Assembly (NCBI RefSeq): GCF_963583255.1
Contig: NC_084819.1
Location: 14,807,616 to 14,871,615 of the forward strand
Reading direction: 5' to 3'
Source: Pyrus communis
Taxonomy: Eukaryota; Streptophyta; Magnoliopsida; Rosales; Rosaceae
Length of the DNA stretch: 64,000 nucleotides
The number at the start of each line of letters is the position of its first letter. Within the stretch, counting starts at the first letter, position 1. The notes beneath the pieces are model-generated. The model was not told the origin of the DNA, made no database searches, and saw only the letters and a program-made list of their open reading frames with translations. The position numbers were made by a program, and so were the translations under genes. Positions 12,024 through 23,518 of this stretch are shown here, in pieces.

Positions 12024-12803
12024 AGGTGCTGGGGAATGCAAAAGGGGCAGTTGCTGTGGTGGTTTCAATTTTGGTATTTAAAAATCCAGTGTCGTCCATG
12101 AGGATGGTCGGCTATGCACTCACCGCTCTTGGAGTTACTTTGTACTGTAAAGCCAAGAAGAGGTATAGTTGGCTTGATTTCGATTAATATTATACAGCGA
12201 TTAAGTGATCATACAATCAATGGAAACAAAAGATGTATGCCTAAATATGGTTTTGCTCCCGATTACAACGGTAAGAACAACGAAATCTTCGTCAGAATTA
12301 GGCAAATAACCCTTCTAATAACCAATGTTCTAAAAATTGGTCTAAGTGGTGAAGGCCCGCCCCGATTTTGAGCAAATCGTTTAGAAAAATCGGTCTGGAG
12401 CTAGGCGGCACCTATGCGGTTTTTGTTATATATATTTTTATTAAGTGTGTACTTTTTTCTTTTTTGGTTTCATGGTGGTATACTTAGGTACCATTTGGTA
12501 CGCAGACGGGATAAGATGGGATGGGACAAGACAGGACGGAATGGAGGTTCCGTGTTATGTTTGATACGCGCAAGATGGAACGGGACAATTGTTTCGTTTT
12601 GTGTTTGGTAAGCCCATGATGGAATGGAACCAAAAGATTAAATGACTAACGTATCCTTGTTTCATCTGTTGTTTGGTATAATGTTTATGCTTGGGACGGG
12701 ACGGTACATTTTTTTTTTTTTTTTGTTCTTTATTTATTTATTTTAACTTGTTCATATTTGAACACATATATGCTTATCTATGATATATTTTTTACACTAG
12801 CAC

Positions 12804-13022
12804 ATGATTGAAGATATGTTATGCCATGAATTCCATCTTGCTGACCTCAAGATCATGGATAATTGCTTGAAGGTTACTAAGAATGTTGAACCATTTGATC
12901 TTGATGTGAATAAACAATTCAAGGGGACTTGGATCCAAATGCTTTTAATCCACATCATTCGAAATCAAATGCAAGCACAAATAACAAAACCCCAATATGG
13001 TATCAGAAATAAACAGCAATGA
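12804..13022 (+). other. Short unassigned open frame inside the Harbinger-like element
   Basis: A 72-codon frame (with LADLKIMDNCLKV and DLDVNKQFKGTWIQ) between the left end of the element and the L13 fragment. The composition looks protein-like, but I do not recognise it. It may be another piece of captured host sequence or chance. Confidence 0.2.
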
Positions 13023-13166
13023 AAGCATCTCTTTAACTTGGATTGCTTAAGTTTACAAACTCTAAAATTGATGGGTACAAGAAACAAATCCCGCAGTTAG
13101 CAGATGAAAATCTAAAACAAAAATCCTTCCAAAATGAAACCCGACACCAAGTGCACATCAAGCTCT

Positions 13167-13485
13167 CTATTTCTTCTCTTCCTTTTCTGCCTTTGCTGCC
13201 TTCTTGAGCCTAGCACCAATATGGCGTGTGTTCATCTTCTCCACACGAAGTTTGTCGTATGCCTTGAATGATTTCAACTCATTGGTAACCTTCACAAGCT
13301 CAACTGTGGGCTTCTCACGTGCAATTGGAAGGTAGGGGCCTTGGAGCTGGGTGGCATTGGCAATTTCCTTTGCAAGAGAATCATCAGCCTGTAGCTTGAA
13401 GACCCTCGAGAGAACGATTCTTCCTACGATGATCAACATAAATTCCAATGGTTGGTTCAAGTTTCTTTGGAATCCCAGCATATTG
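13167..13485 (-). pseudogene. 60S ribosomal protein L13 C-terminal fragment
   Basis: On the minus strand the frame ending at 13167 reads ANATQLQGPYLPIAREKPT, VELVKVTNELKSFKAYDKLR and HIGARLKKAAKAEKEEKK then stop, the C-terminus of plant eL13 (RPL13). Upstream, in a second frame, [20 protein letters not shown] and NRSLEGLQ match the preceding part of L13. About 20 codons between the two blocks are missing and the frame shifts, so it is not functional. Downstream (about 13030-13166) looks like its 3' UTR. A CT-rich segment at about 17300-17480 may be its displaced 5' leader (inference). It lies wholly inside the Harbinger-like element. Confidence 0.88.
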
Positions 13486-14302
13486 GTAAGTAAACAAGGT
13501 AAACAACTTGTTAAAATCATCACATAAAAGCTCATGTGTTAAACCAGACGCAAAATAAAACACAAAAACTAATCTAAGAATTCCAAATTTAGGATCATGT
13601 TTATATTTTTATGGAATTTGGCGATTTGCAAATGTTTCGAAACTGAAAAACAATGTGTATTTTATTTATTCTTGTAACACTTCATCTTGTAATCAACTTC
13701 AATAAACTCGTACAATAAAAGATGGATCAAATCCAACACAAACAGACCACTTATCAAATACAATTCCCAAGCACAAGTTAGACCAGTGAAACCAAGAAAA
13801 CTAATTTATTTTCTCTATTCCCATTCGAACGTAACTACTTACACATTTAAAGTTCATCGAACCAAAATTTAATAAAAATCCTTAAAACCAAGTCCCCAAA
13901 TTTCCCAAACCAAATAAAGCATAAACACTATTTGAAAAAAGGCTAGCATTTGTTACACCAATTTACAGAATAAAGGCATGCATGGCTGTACCCGCTCAAC
14001 CATCATGCCATGAAGTGAGTAACTAGCTTGCCTAACCACCAAGTCGCCCCTGCACAAATTCTTAATAAAAGGGTAGCCCTACGAAGGGTTGAGATTAATC
14101 TTAGGACTGGCACTAGATTGCTGAAGGGTGTAGAGATGGGAGAATAATTAATATAGAGATGAAAAAAAAGCTAGCTTTTGGATAGAGGTGGCTTAACTTA
14201 AGATGAGAAAGCAGAATCAAAGCTAAACTCAAATCTTTTCATTGCCACCTCAGGAAAGGCAGAAGTTAAACCAGAGAAACCAAACCACAAACATACCATT
14301 AC

Positions 14303-14913
14303 TGTCACGCCCCGATCCCGACATACGTCTAGGATCGACACGTGACGTCACTCAAATACTCGTATATCTCACATACCCCGTCTCAGAAATATGGCAAATT
14401 ACAATTCGAGAATCAAATTGCAAAGAAATTTTTCGTTTACCTTATGGCTGCATCTAACCTCCTCGTTAGACTGCCTACATACCCTCAATAGGGATCAAGC
14501 CATTCGTAGTTCACTTACACAAAATCAGACGTTATTCCACTAAATTCAAGTAGAAAAACATAGCATTCCTCAATCATTTATTATAACATGACAACATGTA
14601 GTTCCTGCACTCAGGCTACATAATCAATCCCCATGAAAACATGATTTTTCTCCCAGCCAACATAAAAATCATTAAGTCTCATCATGATATCGCAATTCAC
14701 AACACACATCATATTTAAGAGCCGACTAACACAAAACCTCCTCTAGCCACATTAATTAATTAAATAATGAGATCAAAGTAAAACAATCATTCTCATATCT
14801 TCTAAATTCATACCTTATGAAATCATAATCGAATCATAGAAAATCCCGAATGAGTCACTTAGACGTCCAACATCTTTTCTAACTCAATTCACAAGACTCT
14901 CAAAACCATTGAC

Positions 14914-14967
<54 letters not shown>

Positions 14968-15932
14968 CTAAGGCTAGAGTGACACAATTAGGCCAAGCCC
15001 ACTTCTCCAAACAATGGGATTTTAGGCCACTCCACGAAATTCAACAACCTTGGGTTCCGAACCACTCAACGAAACCAAACCAAATATGATCGCCTAAAAA
15101 TGTACCATGTACAACTAATCCTCATCACCTCTAGAATGCGTATGGTCCCCCATCACGGATATACCAAGCAGGACCATAGGCATAAACTCATCGTGCAGGC
15201 AGTGATCACCCATCGCGGGTATACCAAGCATGATCACCTCTGAATACATATGGTCCCCCCATCACGAATATACCAAGCAGGACCATCCATGTACCACAAC
15301 TACGTGGTGCAATCTCATCATCACACATTACACATAATTATATGCATACATGTTATCGATTCCACATATCAACCAACATCAAGTCAGATGGAGCACAACA
15401 CAAGGAATTCCCTCAATTACTATGTCCACTAAAAATCTAATAAGGTAACTAACTCATCTCTTGCCTTCCATCTCCATCTCATGCTAGGTAGAATGCCAAG
15501 TTCAAATAGATATACAGTTGGTAATCATATCCAAATAATTATCAAACAATAATTAACTACCATAATCGTCATAACATTCATCATAATTATCGTTCACATT
15601 ATTAAAAAGATAATCAAACATATATATATATATATATATATATCACAAACATCATTAAAACACAAGCCAAATCATAGTTAATTACCATAGGTTTATGGCT
15701 AAGTATATAAAATTCACATTTCAATAGAAATCACATTCTAAAACCAACTCACATTTTCATACTAGTAAACATGCATATTATTTCTCAACTATGCAATCAA
15801 CATCGTAAGGTTCTATGCCTATGCTTCGTAACCTTCTTTCTCTATCCTTTAATAAACCAACCTAAAGTTAATGGTTTTCAAAACACTATCGCTTCACTCT
15901 TGCCACTACCCCTTTTTGACATGTATAAGCGG

Positions 15933-15980
<48 letters not shown>

Positions 15981-16612
15981 AGAAATTGGTTCGTTTACCA
16001 TTGATTTGAATATAAATACTCGTAAACAATCTAAACTCTTAAACCCCAACCAAACACACTCAAATAAGCACAAAATTAACAAGGATGTTATTTCAACTAG
16101 AATTCCCTTCTAGGTCTAGATGCTTGGTAACGAAAGAAGCATTTCATAAATCAAATGTCACATATCAGAAAATTTGACTTTTCCCAAAAATTCTCAAATT
16201 TCACAAGAATGAAGATTTCAACAAGTAGAGTAAACTTTAAACCTGCGGCTAGGGCCAATTTGGCCTGAAAACATCCCAAACTGGCCATGAACCACCGGAA
16301 CCCTAAGGTGGGTGTTCTTCAATTCGACTTCATCGGTGTTCTTACGCCCTAACCACCAGTTGGGTCTTGTTCCTGGGTCCAAGGAAAGTTGATTAAGGGT
16401 GATGGTGCATGGTGATACTCACCGAAATGACGAATCGCCATCGAGAACTCCCGGGTTCTCCGGTGGAGTTCTACCTGAATTAGACCTTAAAAACCCTTGA
16501 TTTTTGGTGGAGATGGAAGGAGGAAGATAGATGAGTAGGTTGCAGGTGATGAATGGGTGCAAAACGCCTGAAAAATAAAAGATTTTGGCCTGAAATTGGT
16601 CGGGTCGAAAAC

Positions 16613-16654
<42 letters not shown>

Positions 16655-17086
16655 GGGTGCACGGGTTGACAAATGAGGGCGGAGAACTTTTTCTCTCCTC
16701 TCCTCATTCCTTCTTTTTCTAATCCCCTTGCCGGTTCCCTTAACCCCATTTATATAATTGGGCCTTTTACCCTCTAGTGGAAAATTAAATAATTCCCACA
16801 ATCTATGGTTTCACAACTTCAAACGTCCGTAACTATACTGTTATAATTCGGACTCGCAAACGGTTTTCGCCTATGCACTCGTGGCTTCGAGACCTATTTG
16901 AAAACGTTACTTGTGACCTCAAAAGGTCAACGAGTAAATAATAATTTTCCAAACTTCACTCTTCGTAACTAGTTTATTTGAAATCTAATTCCAAATAAAT
17001 TAATATAAATTCTCGAAAAATAAATAAAATCTCAATAATACAAATACGTAGATTATAACAGTGAAATCCGGAAACGGGATTTCACA
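14303..17086. mobile_element. 2.78-kb solo LTR
   Basis: A TG...CA unit starting TGTCACGCCCCGATCCCGAC and ending GGAAACGGGATTTCACA is flanked by the perfect 5-bp repeat ATTAC (14298-14302, 17087-17091). No integrase, RT or gag frames are found, so it is read as a solo LTR of a large LTR retrotransposon or a non-autonomous unit. It contains (TA)n tracts at about 14918-14966, 15619-15641 and 15938-15976, a diverged 40-60-bp tandem repeat around ATACCAAGCAGGACCAT (15138-15290), and a 34-base T run at 16617-16650. Open frames here are low-complexity artefacts. Confidence 0.82.
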
Positions 17087-18389
17087 ATTACTCTGGTCAT
17101 TTACTCTGTGTAGATTTACAACCAAAACATAAACATCCCACTAATCAAATACAATTCTCAAGCACAAGTTTAACCAGAGAAACCAAGAAAACTAACTTAT
17201 TTTCTCATAATCATCCTATTTTCCCAGAAAATTGAAAATTTCCATGGAAAAATCAAGAAAACGAAAAAGAAATACCCAATTAAACAAGCAAAATTAAAGA
17301 TCTATAGAGATCAAGATCGAACCTGGAGATGTAGCGGCTACGGAAGAAAATTGAAATTGAACCTGAAGATGCAACGGCTACGGGAGAAGATCAAGATAGA
17401 ACCTGGAGATGTAGCTACTACGAGAGAGGATGAGGATAGGATGAGGAAGAAGGCTAGGGGAAAAGGCAGCGGCAGAGAAGAGAAGATAGAATTTTAGGGT
17501 TTGTTGATGGTGTAAATATTGAAAAAGATAAAGGGCATTTTTGTCTTAAAATGTTATAATTTTGTGTTCCACGGATGTGGAACCAGTCGTTCCAGGGGGT
17601 GAGGTGGAATGAAAAATCAGCCAAAACTCGTTCCCTAGGACAGCGCGTTCCACGATTTTTGGTGCACCAAACATGGGACATAACGTCTCGTCCCACTGCA
17701 TTCTGTCTCGTCCCATGTACCAAATGATACCTTATGGAAATGGTGTACCTAATTTGCAAATAATGGATTTACAAGTTCATCCAATAGTGAAACGAATTGG
17801 AGCACTTTTGAGGGGATACATACAAAGAAAATAAATAAACTAGATACAACAAGGTTAAATAGTTTTGTCTATGTCCAATCCAATGCAAGGATCATGATTC
17901 ATGAATAAGAAGAATTTAGTCTATCATCCAAATCCTCCTTATTATGATTATACGCTTATTTCTTTTTAAATATTGAACTTTTTAGACGTATATAATTTGT
18001 GTATTCTTCTACTTCTATTTTTTCATTTTTTCATTCTTTTATTATCCATACAAGTATATATTTTTTTAGGTGTAAATAGACACTTATTTACAAGATATAT
18101 AATTAATTTACATAAATCTGTCTATGTGCTAGACCCTTACCCACTGCCTGACTAACGCCTAACGATTTTTAGAACCTTAGTAATAACTTATATGAAGTTG
18201 TGCTACAACTCGAAAATTAGGTGGAACGCGTGTAGTGCAGATTCAAAACTCTCTAATGGGTTAGATGTGATCTCGAGGGAGTAACATAAAACCACAACAA
18301 AAAGGATACGGAAAGTTGACAGGCTTGGCGCCTAGTGAGTAAATGAGTTATATACGAAACAAACTTTGATTATTATCATGTGAATGTGA

Positions 18390-18640
18390 TGACAAAAATG
18401 GATTAGGATCCTAACCGAATTTTTTTTGTGGGAATCTGAATGATTAATCAATCGTGTCCGTTTATAGTATATTTTTTAGCAAGAAATTCATTTAAATTTT
18501 TTATTTAAAATTAAATGTAAACAATACTTAATGAAAATTGACTGCACAATGTTCGATGAACGAACACCATTGATTGATCAACCAAATTCGCACAAAGAGA
18601 ATCCGAAGAGGATCCTTATTCGACAGTAATAAACGCATGA
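18390..18640. mobile_element. MITE-like element with GGATCC termini
   Basis: Begins ATTAGGATCCTAACCGAATT and ends with AAGAGGATCCTTATTCG, giving inverted GGATCC-containing ends, with an AT-rich middle. A relative is at 19394-19600. The target duplication was not resolved. Confidence 0.45.
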
Positions 18641-19120
18641 AATATGGAGCCGTTTAAGTTGCTATATTTGTCCAAGAAAGGATTGTTAACAGCTTGCCAA
18701 ACTGGGCTTTTGAAATCCGATTTTATCATAAATCCAATTGCAAGATAGATAGGAGTCAAACTTCATATAAGCCCTTGTATGTTTTATTCTTTCATCGATC
18801 TCGGGCTCTTTTTACTTTCACATTTTCACACATCCTCACATGTAGTAAATTTTCAAGCTAAATTCGTTGACAACACAATTTGGATAACGTGGAGCACATG
18901 TAACCTTTTGGGCTTCAGACATAAGAAACTTGAGGATTCACTATAAATTAATTAACAATATAAAGAATAACTTAACCTTTTATAAACGCTTGTAAACTTT
19001 TTTCTTTCAGAAATGTAAAACTCTTTTACTTTTATATTTTCAAAAAAAATTTAATAATAATAATCCACAACGCACAGGGGTGGGCGTTGAAATTTTGGGA
19101 ATAGCAGACCTGAACGCGAA

Positions 19121-19122
<2 letters not shown>

Positions 19123-19156
<34 letters not shown>

Positions 19157-19370
19157 AGAACAAGGAAAGTGCATTCTAGGGCACAAAGGCCAAAGAGAAG
19201 ACAAGAGAGCCTACGAAGAGGCAAACAACAAACAGGAGAAAGCAAGGAAGGCAGTGAAAGGAGTTTGTTGTCGAATTTGCAAACCCATACACATGACAAA
19301 AGCAAACGTCCATTCATTTCATGTTGGCACGATTCCACATATGAATGAAAAGATTTCACGCAAGCAAACA
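19123..19370 (-). repeat. Possible 3' end of a retroposon (T33 tract)
   Basis: A run of 33 T (19123-19155) followed by a purine-rich segment (GAGAACAAGGAAAGTGCATT onward) would be a poly(A)-tailed insertion on the minus strand, as left by LINE or processed-transcript insertion. No coding domain identifies the source and no target duplication was found. Confidence 0.3.
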
Positions 19371-19393
19371 GTTGCGCTGTGATGCATGCAAAG

Positions 19394-19600
19394 GAATTGG
19401 ACTCGATCCGGATCTATTTTGTGGAGTTCCTATGAATCATTACATTTTAGTCATTCATCGTATATCGTGAGATTAGAAATTATTTAATTTTTTTATTTAA
19501 AATTAAACAGAAATAGTATTTGACGAAAATTGATTTCACGATATACGATGAACGGCTAGGATGTGGGGATCCCTAGGATCCCCACAAATTGGATCTGGAG
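19394..19600. mobile_element. MITE-like element, relative of 18390-18640
   Basis: Ends CGATCCGGATCTATTTTGTGG and CCACAAATTGGATCTGG are inverted relatives. A perfect 10-bp hairpin stem (GTGGGGATCC, 3-base loop, GGATCCCCAC) lies near 19563-19585. It sits directly against the Mutator-like element at 19613. Confidence 0.45.
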
Positions 19601-19612
19601 AGAATCATTTTC

Positions 19613-20352
19613 GAGTATTTATCAAATATAACCAAAAATTAACTTTTAATTTCAAAAATGTCATTTTTTATAAAATAAAAAAAAATCAAATATATTCAAA
19701 ATTTCACTTAAATAGACACAAATATCCTCAAATTTAACAATTAAATAAATTAAAAGCTTTCTAGCTACTGTCGCCTCAAGCTCCGGTCCAACTTCACCTT
19801 CGCTTCTACACTCCACCACCACAACCCTTTCCACTTCGACCCCTTCATCACCAACATTGAGCGCCGCCACGATTACTGTAAGTGGGAGCAGAAGAAATTC
19901 AATCATGCCTTCAACGCCTTTTTTCTTACTAATATCATTTTTAGTTTTAAATATAAAAATAGTTTTTAAAGTTAATCCACATGTCATTATATGATTGTAT
20001 TTGTGAGACTCACGTGGCTCCACATCATCACACTAATAGAGCAATTGACAGATTTTTCACAAAAAAACTAAAATGATCACGATGGACAAATTCAAAGAAA
20101 GACTAAAATGATTCACGATAGACAAATTCAAGAACACTATTATTGATTAGCATTAATTGTTAAGAACCAAATTAAGGAGTTATATCAATGTCACGAATCA
20201 TTTTGGCTAAAAAAACCTTTAATTTATTTGATTGTTAAATTTGAGGGTATTTGTGTTTATTTAGGTGAAATTTTAGATATATTTGAAAGATTTTATAAAA
20301 AGTGACATTTTTGAAATTAAGGGTTAATTTTTGGCTATATTTGACAAATACT
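19613..20352. mobile_element. Mutator-like element (740 bp) with long inverted repeats and possible captured exon
   Basis: Bounded by a perfect 9-bp repeat ATCATTTTC (19604-19612, 20353-20361). The left arm (GAGTATTTATCAAATATAAC onward) pairs with the right arm over roughly 150 bp, the long terminal inverted repeat of Mutator-like elements. The middle (about 19765-19930) is much more GC-rich than the arms and stays open in one + frame (NFTFASTLHHHNPFHFDPF, then KWEQKKFNHAFNAFF), with a GTAAGT donor-like site. No transposase, so a non-autonomous Pack-MULE-like unit; the captured source gene is unknown. Confidence 0.75.
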
Positions 20353-21429
20353 CATCATTTTCATCATGCAACTACCTATTTTGGATTGGAATTTAACTTA
20401 GCTTCTCACCCGATATATGAGGAGGAGTTTTTTTTTAATACGGAGTAACATTTTTTTCTCTTTAAATTCTCTCCCCCTACTTCTCATCCTCTCAAATTTT
20501 CTTTTTTATCTTTCTATTTCTATAAAAAAGTCAACACAAGATGTTAACACTTAAACATAATCGTTCAAATGAGAAGAGACTGGGGGGGAGAGAGATTTAG
20601 AAGGAAGAGAATCCTACTCCCTTTAATATGTCTTGTTATTGGTTTACGAAACTTCTTGTTTATGATCAAAACCGTTCATATTATAAATCACTTTAGAAGA
20701 TCATCTCTACAAAAAATTAATAAAAAATGAGATGAGATCGTTTAGTCATGAACTAGATAAGAATAAATAGTTCGGTACAATAAAAGCATTACAAACCGTC
20801 TATTTATTTGCTACAGTTGATTGACTAAACAACCTTATTTTATGATTTTTTTTCCATAGATTATCTTTACAAAGTAATTTATAATTGAACAATTCTAATA
20901 AAAAACACGAAACTATCTAGATCAGTAACAAAACATCTTGAGAGGAACTCCCTCCTCAATCTTAAGAAGCCAAATTTTCACCTTTTGAAATATTCAATTG
21001 TTCATCTATTTTATTTCATAGTTATGCTAGTGACAATCGTTTATGCACCCGTTTGTGAGTCTTATCATTTGTTGATCCAATATATGGTCCACTTACCTCA
21101 TTGGTGGACAGACCCAGATGCTTGTAGACAACGAGTTTAACTCTCTCCTTTTTCCTAAGTGCCTTAAAGTCATGTTTGATATTTCATTTGAAAAGCCAAA
21201 ATTGCTTTCAATAGCTAAGAAACGCTTTTGATTGCGTTTAGAATAAACAAACTTGTAAATGCTTTTGACTGATACAAGTACTTTATGAAAAAGCACCTTT
21301 CAATTTTAACAAACTTTTATCGTGCTTCTAATAATAATATTTCTAATAAAAGCGCTTATTAGCATATAAACCTTCTAAAATGTAATACCAATTATGCCCA
21401 AACCCTTTTAACATATTAATTGAGTCCTT

Positions 21430-21553
21430 GCAAGTGACCCTCTACTACAGTGGTGGAGAGGAGTGTTGTCATTTCATCACACATGAGTTAGAATCATGTC
21501 GGCTTCCTAATCTAACAGTTAACCTAACAAATCTATCGTTTGGCAAAAAAAAA
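21430..21553 (+). mobile_element. Degenerate tRNA-type SINE
   Basis: Has GTGGTGGAGAGGAG, a B-box-like GAGTTAGAATCATG, and a terminal A run (about 21546-21553), with imperfect flanking repeats (ATTGAGTCCTTGC / ATTGATTCCTTAC, 11 of 13). Organisation parallels the clearer SINE at 31185. Confidence 0.4.
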
Positions 21554-22820
21554 ATATTGATTCCTTACTTGCATCCAACCCTAATAATCACCTACACAAA
21601 AAATTTTAAAGTAATGCGGAAAATGAAATGCTCCAGATATCTTAACCGATGCAATGGTTAGAACTTGATTTTTGTTTTTTTAAACAATGATCTAACCGGT
21701 AAAATATCATAGTGTGCACCGTAGAATATCCTCACCTACACCAGAAAGATTTACATAAAATGAGTTGTCATCATGTAGTGGCTCCTATCTAGTAATGCAT
21801 TACTGTGTAAATTTTTCTTTACATAACAAGATATTATTAAATAAAAAAAGACACGTAATAATAAACTCGTTTTATACAAATTGTTCTCCACACTCCATCT
21901 ACACGCCCTACATTAACATTTAACATCACTTTTTTGTCTTCTCCGAGTGTACCCGAAAACTTTCATCAACCCACCTGACCTGACCTATTCAAATTGGTCC
22001 AATTGGCCACTGCCCCTCACAGAAGTGGTCCATTTGGACTCCATTTATATTCTTATCTTATGCCTTTCAATTCACTTTTTCTTAAAGTTATCAATTCAGC
22101 AGGAGTCGTGTTTGAGAAACCACTATTTGGATTTCTAAGTATCAGTCATTGTATTATGTGATTTATAAAAAATAGTCTAAAAAGATGATTTTTTTTAGTA
22201 TTTTTTTATTTAACGATTTCAAAATAATTGTCATTAACCATCCTTAATGTTGTATTTAAACACTAAAATAATATTTGTATTTAAACACCAGCAAATCATA
22301 ACCAGGCCATGCCACAAGAATTGTTTACTCAACAACCATATGTGTCAATCTCATTACTATTACTTTAATTGATCATGTTTTAATTAGTCCACCATGATTA
22401 GAAAAATACCCTTCAAAATCCTTATCTGGTTCACTGATTCAGATAGCCAACCATAAAACTTCTCTGTATTTGCCTTAATTAATCACCCCCAAAATTCAGG
22501 CTAATATATAAATATTGAATAATGTTAGGGAGATCAAATTTTTAAATCAAATTATTTGTTACTAATAGAAAATAAACACGTTAATTAACACTTAAGTAAT
22601 AAGTCAATCATCAACATTCACATCATTTGATTTACAAAATTTGATTTATAATTTTGGTCTCCCTATCATTATCAAATATTTATTTATTAGATAAAGACGA
22701 ATTTAAATCATATTATTGCTACTTACCCCGCTCCTCTCACCTTTAATGTAGATAATATCGTTTGTTAAAAAAAGAATTAGCAAGAGGTTCTATCTTCAAA
22801 CCAATGCATAATTTTAATAA

Positions 22821-22949
22821 GGTAGTGTTATTCACACGCCCATTTTTAATTATCACACATATCTTTCAATTTTCAGTCGCTAGATCAAATAAATTAAAAC
22901 AAATTAATGACAAAAAATTAATAAAAGTGTGTGAGAGGTAAAAATAAGT
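22821..22949. mobile_element. 129-bp MITE (GTGTG-ended family)
   Basis: Flanked by a perfect ATTTTAATAA repeat (22811-22820, 22950-22959). It shares the TTATTCACACGCCC / GTGTGTGAGAGG type ends with the elements at 8388 and 36743. Confidence 0.7.
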
Positions 22950-23518
22950 ATTTTAATAACATTTTCCTTCTAATAACGTCACCGGTCAATTGAATATTTT
23001 CCACGTGTTAAAAATTATCCAAACTATCTAATATATTTGTGTATATGATGTCACTAGTTACATGAAAGTTTCCTTTCCATAACAACCGTAAGGCCTTTAA
23101 TTACTCCACCAAATTCTACACCAATAGAAGCAGCCCACATCACCAACTTCCAAACTTGCGACTGCAAAATGACCCTTATGCCCAAAATCACAACACGTGG
23201 CAAAACCCAATTCGTGAAATACCGCGAGTGCAGTAAATTCCCGAATAAGCACCCGCAGAGATTCCAAAAGCGAAAAGGTGGGAAAAGCGGCGAAAGCGTT
23301 GATAAAAGCAATGAGCAATGACATGGAGAAGCAGAAGAGCGCTTCGTGACTCGTAGAGGCAAAAACCCAATTGCAAAACCTCCGATTGGGGATTCGCTTT
23401 TCCCGGGAATCGCATTCCAGCGAAACCCAATTGGGCAATTTGGGTTCCCATTCCTCTATTAAAACCCTACTCGCATCTGATTCTGTCGGCCATCGTTTTT
23501 GTTTCAATCATCTCAGCC

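Larger units (their letters stand above)
7248..12187 (+). pseudogene. Tandem duplicate of the UUAT-like transporter gene, inactivated
   Basis: All four exons are recognisable in order: 7248-7670, 8240-8343, 10434-10663 and 12026-12187, with splice sites where the intact copy has them (exon 2 is 104 bp in both). Lesions seen: no in-frame ATG before [10 protein letters not shown] (an ATG overlaps it in another frame); TAG at 7338-7340 inside GF/FP; one inserted A near 10502-10505, making exon 3 230 bp instead of 229 and moving the rest into another frame. Introns 2 and 3 have grown to about 2.1 and 1.4 kb through MITEs, AT microsatellites and a Cassandra LTR, against 87 and 246 bp in the parent. 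The C-terminus is also altered (YSWLDFD). The full exon-intron structure means DNA duplication, not retroposition. Confidence 0.93.
12487..17731. mobile_element. PIF/Harbinger-like non-autonomous element with captured host sequence
   Basis: Terminal repeats GGTACCATTTGGTAC and (reverse complement of the right end) GGTATCATTTGGTAC, each followed inward by GGGA-rich tracts, are flanked by TTA on both sides (12484-12486, 17732-17734), the 3-bp target typical of PIF/Harbinger. No transposase frame is seen. Inside are a minus-strand ribosomal protein L13 fragment, a direct repeat of about 75 bp (about 13750-13830 and 17137-17210), and a 2.8-kb solo LTR. Without that LTR the element is about 2.46 kb. 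Confidence 0.7.
12323..18179. mobile_element. hAT-like non-autonomous element, outer shell of a three-level nest
   Basis: The left end CAATGTTCTAAAAAT and right end ATTTTTAGAACCTTA are inverted repeats. The flanks CTAATAAC (12315-12322) and GTAATAAC (18180-18187) match at 7 of 8 bases, as for an aged hAT 8-bp duplication. Its own sequence is only about 0.6 kb (12323-12486 and 17735-18179); the rest is the Harbinger-like insertion. A relative with similar GCCTAGGCGG-rich ends and a shared TAAATA(A)GTGTCT segment lies at 39629-40514. Confidence 0.65.
20362..23518. other. Gene-poor intergenic region upstream of PUMP1
   Basis: I see no supportable gene. It contains a degenerate SINE (21430-21553), a MITE (22821-22949), scattered homopolymers and, from about 23040, the promoter and 5' leader of PUMP1. 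Minus-strand frames at 23054-23507 are antisense to that leader and are not credited. Confidence 0.6.

Noticed and set aside
23054..23507. Minus-strand frames upstream of PUMP1
   Set aside because: Three overlapping frames with no recognisable domain, antisense to the PUMP1 leader and promoter; not supported.
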